Below are positions 1-4,783 of a stretch of DNA of 6,398 nucleotides, in pieces; position 1 is the stretch's first letter; every line of letters begins with the position of its first letter. Source of the DNA: Omnitrophica bacterium RBG_13_46_9 (lineage in GTDB: Bacteria; Omnitrophota; Gorgyraeia; JABMRN01; RBG-13-46-9); NCBI GenBank assembly GCA_001804045.1, contig MHFD01000045.1, positions 32,275 through 38,672 of the forward strand. Reading direction: 5' to 3'. Both the position numbers and the translations under genes were made by a program. The notes under the pieces are model-generated. The model saw only the letters and a program-made list of their open reading frames with translations. It did not search any database and was not told the origin of the DNA.

Positions 1-287
1 ACCAGAAGGAGTTATTCGGCTTGAAAAAATGGAATATATTTTGGGTTCTTTTTATAGCCATCCTGTCTTTGCGGTTCAAGGCGGCGTTTTCAAAAAAGGT
101 GAGGAATATCACCTTTATTATACTCCTATTCGCGTCAAGCTATACCCTCATGTACATGTTTTCTTCGGTAGAGATCGGATATTTTGTGCGGGTGACAGCC
201 AGCAGGTTCCTGTTGCACGTCTTCCCCGTGGCGTTTTTCTGGATGGTGATCGTATTAGAAGAGACATGGCTGGCTCAGAAATCATGA
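1..287 (+). CDS. C-terminal fragment of a membrane glycosyltransferase (probably GT39-like), 5' end outside window
   Basis: The reading frame is open from the window edge (first whole codon at base 3) to a TGA at 285-287, so about 95 C-terminal residues are visible. They are very hydrophobic, with three likely membrane segments: NIFWVLFIAILSL, NITFIILLFASSYTLMYMF and FLLHVFPVAFFWMVIVL. The closing pattern, an S-R-F-L-L-H-x-x-P motif followed by an aromatic helix, resembles the tail of bacterial GT39/PMT_2-like membrane glycosyltransferases, where a conserved Arg precedes the last helix. The enzyme would act in the inner membrane using lipid-linked sugar donors; that is inferred from the family. 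A TTG at 21 could in principle start an 88-residue protein, but no Shine-Dalgarno precedes it and the frame stays open upstream, so a truncated larger gene is more likely. Its stop overlaps the next gene's start (ATGA), indicating translational coupling. Family assignment is moderate because the catalytic N-terminal half is not visible. Confidence 0.6.
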   Translation, partial: QKELFGLKKWNIFWVLFIAILSLRFKAAFSKKVRNITFIILLFASSYTLMYMFSSVEIGYFVRVTASRFLLHVFPVAFFWMVIVLEETWLAQKS

Positions 288-1882
288 AAACTTTTTTGCG
301 CAAAAAACTGTTTTTGATCCTTTGCCTGGCGAGTCTCATATATACCCTGCCGGCTTACAATAAGTATTGGGCCCCGCTCGACGAGGGGATAATAGCCGTG
401 GCGGCCCAGAGGCTTTTGGCCGGAGAATTGCCCTACAGGGATTTTTTCATCCTCATGTATCCGCCGGGGCAGATATATGTTTTGGCACTTCTCTTTAAAA
501 TTTTCTCTTTTTCTCTGATAGCGGGCAGGGTATATACGGTATTCGTTAGCGTCGGCATATCTATGCTAGCCTTTTATATGGCGCTTTTATTGACGGGCAG
601 GCTCGGCGTCTCCGTCTTCTCATGGCTGGTGGTGCTTGTTTCTCTTGTACCCCGGTTAGGGGCAATACCCGCGCCCATATGGCCGGGTGTTTTATTGAGT
701 CTATTGGCTATCTACGTTTATATGAGATACCTGGCGGGTTTGAGTTATTCGCATGTAGCGGTCGTTGGATTTGTATCCGGAACGGCGATACTTTTCAGGC
801 ACGATATCGGTATTTTTGCGGCCTTTTCCGTTTTTAGCTCCATTTTTGTGGGTCTTTTTTATAATAAAAGAGCGGCCCGCGATATGGTATTTTTCATAAC
901 GGGCGTGTCGATTGTCATACTGCCTTGTGTCGTCTATTTTGTAATGAAATCCGCATCCGGCGACATGATAGACGCATTGATATATTTTCCTTTTATACAC
1001 TTAAAGACAGCCGGCCTACCTTTTCCGAAACCGTGCCTGGACTTAAATATGATATTTCACGGAAGCCTGCAGTTTATAAATATCAATCAGTACTATATCC
1101 CTATATTGGTATATGTTTTTATCTTTGCATATCTTCTTAAGGCCTTTGTCAGGAGGAGATTGTCCGATAGCGGAAATATGATGGTCCTGCCGATACTCTT
1201 ATTCGGCGTTCTCAGTTTCAATCAGGCCAGAATCAGGACAGACCCCGCGCATTTACTCACCGTTATGCAGCCGGCCGTCATTCTTTTTGGCTTCATAATG
1301 CATAAAGCGCTTTGCGGCAAATCCAGACGGCCAGCCGAGGCAGCATCTGTATACATTTTCAGCGCGGTCTTGCTCCTGCTTTTTGCGCTTCTTTCGATAA
1401 AGAATATAGACAAATATTTTAAGAATAACTTTAGAAAGGTCTGGAAGAAAGATATAGTAAAGGCCGATTTTCGGGCAGGGTCTATCTATGTCCCTAAAGA
1501 GGAAATCGGGGATGTGATGAGCACGCTCGACTTTATAAATACGCACACTAATCCGGGTGAGAGGATATACATAGGTAATGTGGCTCATTGGAAGGACGAT
1601 TTCGGGGGCAGCACTATTTTATACTTTCTGGCAGATAGGCTCCCTTCGACAAAGTATTATGAGTTTGTGCCGGGCGTCATGACAAATCCGGATGTGCAGC
1701 GGGAAATAAAAGATTCGCTTGTAGACAAGGGCGTGAACCTTCTAGTGCTGCAGGACATAGATTTAGGCGGCCTGAGGAGAGAGGACGCACCGGAAGATAA
1801 ACTGATATTGGATGACTTCATACAAGAAAACTTTGAGCGCGTGAAGAAGTTCGGGAAATATAACATATATACGAAGAAATAG
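284..1882 (+). CDS. GT39/PMT-like polytopic membrane glycosyltransferase
   Basis: This complete gene encodes 532 residues. After a short basic N-terminus and a first membrane helix (about residues 8-24) comes an external loop with D33-E34-G35. This is the position where GT39/ArnT-type enzymes carry the acidic catalytic or donor-binding residues. It is followed by QRLLAGELPYRDFF (42-55) and YPPGQ (59-63), a familiar pattern in bacterial members. Roughly ten further hydrophobic segments follow. The last ~140 residues are soluble, likely periplasmic, with a L-D-F-I-N...G-E-R-I-Y-I stretch. Family members transfer sugars from polyprenyl-phosphate donors to glycans, lipids or proteins at the outer face of the inner membrane; the acceptor here is unknown. 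I chose ATG 284 over starts further upstream because it overlaps the previous stop as ATGA and gives a proper first helix, whereas the 5' extension lies entirely over the upstream gene. No strong Shine-Dalgarno is seen, consistent with coupled translation. Confidence 0.82.
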   Translation: MKTFLRKKLFLILCLASLIYTLPAYNKYWAPLDEGIIAVAAQRLLAGELPYRDFFILMYPPGQIYVLALLFKIFSFSLIAGRVYTVFVSVGISMLAFYMALLLTGRLGVSVFSWLVVLVSLVPRLGAIPAPIWPGVLLSLLAIYVYMRYLAGLSYSHVAVVGFVSGTAILFRHDIGIFAAFSVFSSIFVGLFYNKRAARDMVFFITGVSIVILPCVVYFVMKSASGDMIDALIYFPFIHLKTAGLPFPKPCLDLNMIFHGSLQFININQYYIPILVYVFIFAYLLKAFVRRRLSDSGNMMVLPILLFGVLSFNQARIRTDPAHLLTVMQPAVILFGFIMHKALCGKSRRPAEAASVYIFSAVLLLLFALLSIKNIDKYFKNNFRKVWKKDIVKADFRAGSIYVPKEEIGDVMSTLDFINTHTNPGERIYIGNVAHWKDDFGGSTILYFLADRLPSTKYYEFVPGVMTNPDVQREIKDSLVDKGVNLLVLQDIDLGGLRREDAPEDKLILDDFIQENFERVKKFGKYNIYTKK

Positions 1883-1885
1883 CAC

Positions 1886-1993
1886 AGCTTTCAGCTCTCG
1901 GCTATCAGCTATCAGCTGTTGAAAGCTGACGACCGAAAGCTGACGACCGAAAGCTGACGACTGATGGCTGAAAGCTGATAGCCAATAGCTGAT
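1886..1993. repeat. Inverted array of 7-bp tandem units
   Basis: The spacer between the GT39 gene and the HAD gene is almost wholly a 7-bp periodic array. From 1886 it reads AGCTTTC, AGCTCTC, GGCTATC, AGCTATC, AGCTGTT. From 1921 the units appear in the opposite orientation (GAAAGCT, GACGACC, GAAAGCT, GACGACC, GAAAGCT, GACGACT, GATGGCT, GAAAGCT, GATAGCC, AATAGCT) without losing the 7-bp register. Two units together give a 14-bp direct repeat, GAAAGCTGACGACC, at 1921 and 1935, with a one-base variant at 1949. Bases 1891-1916 and 1967-1992 are complementary at 23 of 26 positions, so transcript or single-stranded DNA could form a long stem around a 50-nt loop. No T-run follows, so it is not a standard terminator. 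It ends 4 nt before the HAD start codon. Short heptanucleotide repeat families are known in some bacteria such as cyanobacteria; the function here is unknown. Confidence 0.9.
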
Positions 1994-1997
1994 ATAT

Positions 1998-2555
1998 ATG
2001 TCCAAAGTCATATTCATAGACAGAGACGGTGTGATAAACAGGGATCCCGGCGGCTGGACGGAGCACAGCTACGTTACAAGGTGGGAAGATTTTATTTTTA
2101 TGCCGAATGCCATAAGCGCGCTTAAAAGACTGAATGAATCCGGTTTTGAGATAGTTGTAATATCGAACCAAGCCGGAGTGAGCAAAAGGTATTATACCAA
2201 GAAGATGCTTGGGGAGATAAACAAAAAGATGATCGAGAAGATCAAAAAAAACGGCGCAAAAATAAAAAAAGTATATTATTGTACCCATCAACGGAGCGAT
2301 AATTGCGGCTGCAGGAAACCCAAGATAGGCCTTTTTAAACAGGCAGAGAAGGATTTAGGGGTTCGGGCTTCGGGAAAATTTATGATCGGAGACGGTAAGA
2401 TGGATATTGAAGCCGCGAGGAGCATGGGCCTTAAGGCAATCTTGGTGTTGAGCGGGAAGACTGACCTGGAAGAGGTTGATAGCTGGAAGTTTAAGCCGGA
2501 TTTTATATTTAAGGATTTGGCCGAAGCAGTGGAATTTGTTATTGGAGAGACATAG
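1998..2555 (+). CDS. gmhB: D-glycero-D-manno-heptose-1,7-bisphosphate 7-phosphatase-like HAD hydrolase
   Basis: The 185-residue protein has the complete HAD subfamily IIIA set. Motif I is D8-R-D10-G-V-I-N (nucleophile and acid/base). Motif II is S56-N-Q. The C95-T-H97-x5-C103-G-C105 set is the zinc-binding loop shared by GmhB and the HisB phosphatase domain. K107-P is motif III, and G131-D132-G-K-M-D136 is motif IV, binding Mg2+. Length and the R-Y-Y-T segment after motif II match stand-alone GmhB rather than bifunctional HisB. GmhB removes the 7-phosphate from heptose 1,7-bisphosphate in the cytoplasm during ADP- or GDP-heptose synthesis for LPS or other surface glycans. The surrounding glycosyltransferases support a surface-sugar role over histidine synthesis. 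The usual PG after the first strand region is P36-N37 here. ATG 1998 is fixed by motif I starting at residue 8; no Shine-Dalgarno is visible because the heptad array runs to 1993. GmhA and HldE partners are not in the window. A histidinol-phosphate or other sugar phosphatase remains possible. Confidence 0.85.
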   Translation: MSKVIFIDRDGVINRDPGGWTEHSYVTRWEDFIFMPNAISALKRLNESGFEIVVISNQAGVSKRYYTKKMLGEINKKMIEKIKKNGAKIKKVYYCTHQRSDNCGCRKPKIGLFKQAEKDLGVRASGKFMIGDGKMDIEAARSMGLKAILVLSGKTDLEEVDSWKFKPDFIFKDLAEAVEFVIGET

Positions 2556-2588
2556 AGGAGTTTTTCGTAAGATATCGAGAGGCTATTA

Positions 2589-2692
2589 GAGGTTGCATAG
2601 GTTGCAGGGGTTGCTAAAGGTTGCAGAAGTTGCGTAAACGTAAAGAAGGCAACATCTGCAACCTCTGAAACATTTGTAACCTATGCAACATC
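2589..2692. repeat. Inverted array of 9-bp tandem units, potential long hairpin
   Basis: Between the HAD and GT2 genes, a GGTTGC core recurs at 2591, 2600, 2609 and 2619, with AGTTGC at 2628, giving spacings of 9, 9, 10 and 9 bp. After a 15-nt A-rich centre (2634-2648) the opposite orientation follows, with cores beginning at 2649, 2658, 2667, 2676 and 2685, exactly 9 bp apart (GCAACA, GCAACC, GAAACA, GTAACC, GCAACA). Arms 2589-2633 and 2649-2692 align with 36 complementary positions over 45 columns and one gap. Three further positions would be G-U pairs in the + strand RNA. The transcript should therefore form a stem of about 44 bp with a small loop. No U-run follows. The right arm stops directly before the GAGG of the next gene's ribosome-binding site. 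The unit differs in sequence and length from the array at 1886-1993, but the design (tandem units, then the same units inverted) is the same. Confidence 0.9.
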
Positions 2693-2699
2693 GAGGTGA
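2693..2699 (+). promoter_or_regulatory. Shine-Dalgarno of the GT2 gene
   Basis: GAGGTGA lies 5 nt before the GTG at 2705 (8 nt counted from the GAGG core). This supports GTG 2705 as the start rather than the in-frame GTG at 2696, which sits inside this motif. It immediately follows the right arm of the 9-bp-unit hairpin, so folding of that stem could affect access by ribosomes; this last point is inference. Confidence 0.75.
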
Positions 2700-2704
2700 T
2701 TTTC

Positions 2705-3403
2705 GTGGAAAAAATAAAAGGCATCTCTTTTTTCTGTCCCGCCTATTACGACGGCGGGAACATATCCCATGTCGTAAACAAGGCCGTCAGGGTGTTTACC
2801 GAACTGTGTGAAGATTACGAAATAATCGTAGTAAACGACGGAAGCCCTGACAATACGGGCGAGGTGCTGGATGGATTGGCCTCGATCCACGAGAAGATGA
2901 AAGTCATCCATCACCCGCGAAATCTCGGCTATGCCCAGGCTCTGAAAACAGGGCTGATAAACGCAAACAGGTTTGAGTTTATCCTTTTTACCGATGGAGA
3001 CAATCAGTATGACGTGGGATATTTCAGGGAAATGATAGGCTATATGAAGGATTACGACGCCGTAATCACTTATAGGACCAGAAACGGGAATAGCATCGTA
3101 AGGCGGTTCATCTCCTGGGTGTTTAACAGGGTGCTCAATATTATGTTCGGCCAGCCGTATAAGGATCTGAGCTCTGCTTTTCGGCTTGTGAAGAGAAGGG
3201 CATTTAGTGACATTAAATTTGTATCCACCAGCATATTTTTGCCCGTAGAGGCCGTATTGAGGATCCATAAAAAAAATTACAAAATAAAAGAGATACCCAT
3301 CCAGACGAGGGAGCGTATGCACGGACGCTCCACCTCGCTACTACCAAAAAGTTTTATCGGCGTGGTGATAGATATGGTAAAGGTCAGGCTGGGGTATTTT
3401 TAA
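2705..3403 (+). CDS. Glycosyltransferase family 2, polyprenyl-phosphate sugar synthase (DPM1-like)
   Basis: Starting at GTG 2705, the protein has 232 residues and a GT-A fold. The N-terminal strand is I-S-F-F-C-P-A-Y-Y-D (7-16). Next come V-N44-D45-G46-S47-x-D49, which binds the nucleotide; P71-R-N-L-G-Y-A-Q-A-L (71-80); and the metal-binding T-D97-G98-D99-N-Q-Y. Near the C-terminus is the I-P-I-Q-T-R-E-R-M-H-G-R-S signature seen in dolichol-phosphate mannosyltransferase and ArnC-like enzymes. There is no C-terminal pair of membrane helices, so it is the short soluble or peripheral type. Family members transfer a sugar from GDP- or UDP-sugar to polyprenyl phosphate at the cytoplasmic face of the inner membrane. 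The product is the kind of donor GT39 enzymes use, and one such gene lies upstream, so donor supply is a reasonable inference. The sugar cannot be read from sequence. The next gene begins one base after the stop, so the two are very likely cotranscribed. Confidence 0.85.
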   Translation: MEKIKGISFFCPAYYDGGNISHVVNKAVRVFTELCEDYEIIVVNDGSPDNTGEVLDGLASIHEKMKVIHHPRNLGYAQALKTGLINANRFEFILFTDGDNQYDVGYFREMIGYMKDYDAVITYRTRNGNSIVRRFISWVFNRVLNIMFGQPYKDLSSAFRLVKRRAFSDIKFVSTSIFLPVEAVLRIHKKNYKIKEIPIQTRERMHGRSTSLLPKSFIGVVIDMVKVRLGYF

Positions 3404-3404
3404 A

Positions 3405-4562
3405 ATGGAAATGTTAAATCCTTTGGATTGTCTGGATATATTCGGAAATCTGATTGGGGCTGGATTCTTGCGTGGAATGAATATCGCGCCCCGGCCGAGG
3501 GTTATCGCATACACCGTGACGTGGAGGTGCAACGCCTCATGCCAGATATGCGGAATCAAAGATGTAGATAGTAGCCTGAAAGATAAAGACAGGGAGTTGG
3601 ACGCCGGAGACATATCCAGGATATTTCTCGATCCGCTTCTGGGAAGACTTGATTTAATAAGGTTCACGGGCGGGGAGCCGTTTTTAAAAGAGGATTTCGC
3701 GGATATAGTCGAGGAGATAATCAAAAATACCAGAACAAAAATTTATTATATCACCACCAACGGTTTTTACAGTCAGAGGATACTGGAATTTGTGGAACGC
3801 CTCGGCCGCAAGGCCCCAAATCTGGTAATACAGGTATCTTTAGACGCCATAGGCGGGGCTCACGATAATATAAGAAAACTCCCAGGCCTATATGATAAAA
3901 TTATACAGACCTTAAAGGGGCTCAAAGGGCTTACCGGCAAATATGATTTTACGTTTGGCGTAAACCAGACAGTGACACCCGATACGCTTGGCTATTTAGA
4001 GGGGATTTCGGATTTATGCCGGGGGTTAGGATGTGACCATAAAGTCTATATCGCGCACGATGTCCACGAAAGCGACATATTGGAAGGAGAGAGCTTAAGC
4101 CGTAAACTTACGCTTTCATCGAATCCCGACACGGAAAAGGCCAAAGAGTTATACAGCCGGATAGAAGAATACTATAGAAAACAGGATAGGCAGAAAAAGG
4201 CTTTTCTTCATCCAGGGAATCTATGGAGGGTTTTAGAAAAGTATATTTTGACGGGCAGTAAAAACAGAGTCATTAAAGGACGCGCGTTTCCGAATCCGGC
4301 GTGCCTGGCCATGTTTTTTTACTTAAGGCTCTTGCCGGACGGCGTAGTTATGCCTTGTACTTTGAAGCCGAAACCGATAGGAAACCTTAAGAATCAGACA
4401 TTTAGCAGTTTGTGGGGCTCTGAGGCCGCGCACAAGATGCGTTCCGAGATAAAAAATTGCAAAGGATGCTGGGTAGAGTGTGACATAACCCCGAATATCG
4501 TATATTCTTTCGGCATGGTCGGGGAGGTCTGTAAGACGTTACTTACTTCTCTCAGGAAATAG
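3405..4562 (+). CDS. Radical SAM protein with reduced SPASM-like C-terminal domain
   Basis: The 385-residue protein carries the radical SAM [4Fe-4S] motif C42-x3-C46-x2-C49 after the typical R-P-R-V-I-A-Y-T-V-T-W-R lead-in. F-T-G89-G-E-P92 is the SAM-binding motif, Y-Y-I-T-T-N-G follows, and V-S-L-D-A is a later barrel strand. The C-terminal part has C300-x12-G-x4-C318, matching the first half of the SPASM signature. A shortened C352-x2-C355-x3-C359 cluster follows, then a lone C376. This suggests one auxiliary iron-sulfur cluster, perhaps two incomplete ones. SPASM enzymes commonly modify peptides, and some act on sugars or other small molecules. No precursor peptide is visible, and the setting between a GT2 and a sugar epimerase favours a glycan-related substrate, but this is inference. 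ATG 3405 follows the GT2 stop by one base; ATG 3411 is an alternative start. GGGG at 3391-3394 is a weak ribosome-binding candidate, so translation is probably coupled. Confidence 0.85.
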   Translation: MEMLNPLDCLDIFGNLIGAGFLRGMNIAPRPRVIAYTVTWRCNASCQICGIKDVDSSLKDKDRELDAGDISRIFLDPLLGRLDLIRFTGGEPFLKEDFADIVEEIIKNTRTKIYYITTNGFYSQRILEFVERLGRKAPNLVIQVSLDAIGGAHDNIRKLPGLYDKIIQTLKGLKGLTGKYDFTFGVNQTVTPDTLGYLEGISDLCRGLGCDHKVYIAHDVHESDILEGESLSRKLTLSSNPDTEKAKELYSRIEEYYRKQDRQKKAFLHPGNLWRVLEKYILTGSKNRVIKGRAFPNPACLAMFFYLRLLPDGVVMPCTLKPKPIGNLKNQTFSSLWGSEAAHKMRSEIKNCKGCWVECDITPNIVYSFGMVGEVCKTLLTSLRK

Positions 4563-4593
4563 TTTTGAAATAAAGGCATTATTTAGAAATTTG

Positions 4594-4602
4594 TGTTATA
4601 CT
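4594..4602 (+). promoter_or_regulatory. Candidate extended -10 promoter for the epimerase and GT28 genes
   Basis: TGTTATACT matches the extended -10 pattern TGnTATAAT with one mismatch. It sits in an AT-rich stretch just after the radical SAM gene. No good -35 hexamer lies 17 bp upstream; TTGAAA at 4565-4570 is too far away. Extended -10 promoters often lack a -35. The predicted start near 4609 would give a leader of about 175 nt containing the third repeat element. Confidence 0.5.
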
Positions 4603-4611
4603 TTTGTACAC

Positions 4612-4633
4612 ACAGATTGGCATGGACAGATTG
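4612..4633 (+). repeat. 8-bp direct repeat ACAGATTG at 14-bp spacing
   Basis: ACAGATTG occurs at 4612-4619 and again at 4626-4633, and the full 14-bp units share 10 of 14 bases. The pair lies just downstream of the candidate -10 element, where a repressor could bind. It could equally be another trace of the 7/14-bp periodic repeats seen elsewhere in the window. Confidence 0.5.
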
Positions 4634-4636
4634 TAT

Positions 4637-4750
4637 AGGTCGCCACGTCAGCGCGAAGCGGAGTGGAGCCTACCCGAAGGACATAAGGACACCGGTCATA
4701 AAGTCATCCGATTCGGATTCCCGTACGTGTGACGTGTGACATTGCGACCT
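4637..4750. repeat. 114-bp element with inverted ends and internal hairpins (leader RNA or MITE-like repeat)
   Basis: The element begins AGGTCGCCACGTCA (4637-4650) and ends TGACATTGCGACCT (4737-4750). These ends are inverted copies matching at 12 of 14 positions, 7 of them perfect at the tips. Inside are CCAC/GTGG arms (4643-4646, 4663-4666) around a CGC-GAA-GCG hairpin (4652-4660), and an ATCCG-ATT-CGGAT hairpin. Direct repeats include AAGGACAT/AAGGACAC (4677-4692), GTCAT twice, and a tandem CGTGTGA pair near 4726-4739. The GTCAT copies can pair with the two GTGAC copies if G-U is allowed. With the upstream promoter it would lie in the 5' leader of the epimerase mRNA. I do not recognise a known riboswitch. 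It may be a structured leader or a degenerate member of the inverted-array repeats seen in the other two spacers. The rest of the 4563-4783 spacer holds only the promoter candidate, the direct repeat at 4612-4633 and the ribosome-binding site. Confidence 0.6.
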
Positions 4751-4769
4751 GGTAGCTTTGTTTCATAAT

Positions 4770-4775
4770 AGGGAG
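4770..4775 (+). promoter_or_regulatory. Shine-Dalgarno of the epimerase gene
   Basis: AGGGAG lies 8 nt before the GTG at 4784. It supports that start, which also places the Rossmann glycine motif at the very N-terminus, as expected for this family. Confidence 0.75.
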
Positions 4776-4783
4776 AACGTAGT

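Noticed and set aside
29..283. Possible 85-residue N-terminal extension of the GT39 gene
   Set aside because: It overlaps the upstream membrane protein in another frame, encodes no sensible membrane or domain sequence, and ATG 284 with the ATGA overlap gives a normal first helix.
1998..2555. HisB-type histidinol phosphatase
   Set aside because: The zinc loop spacing occurs in both HisB and GmhB, but the protein is stand-alone, carries the R-Y-Y-T segment after motif II, and sits among glycan genes without any his genes.
1886..2692. Arrays in the two spacers as CRISPR
   Set aside because: Units are only 7 or 9 bp, contiguous, without unique spacers, and they invert midway; no cas genes are present.
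1891..2692. Hairpins as intrinsic terminators
   Set aside because: Neither stem is followed by a T-run, and each is followed closely by a same-strand gene.
2681..3322. Long open frame of 213 codons on the minus strand opposite the GT2 gene
   Set aside because: It lies entirely over a clear GT2 coding region, has no recognisable motifs and is a codon-bias shadow.
4622..4732. 36-codon open frame (starting MDRLYRSP) in the epimerase leader
   Set aside because: No Shine-Dalgarno precedes it and it runs through the inverted-repeat element, whose structure explains the sequence. A leader peptide cannot be excluded but is unsupported.
4637..4750. Known riboswitch classes (c-di-GMP, cobalamin, SAM, TPP, FMN, glycine) in the epimerase leader
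   Set aside because: None of the conserved core motifs of these classes, as I know them, is present. An Rfam search would settle it.
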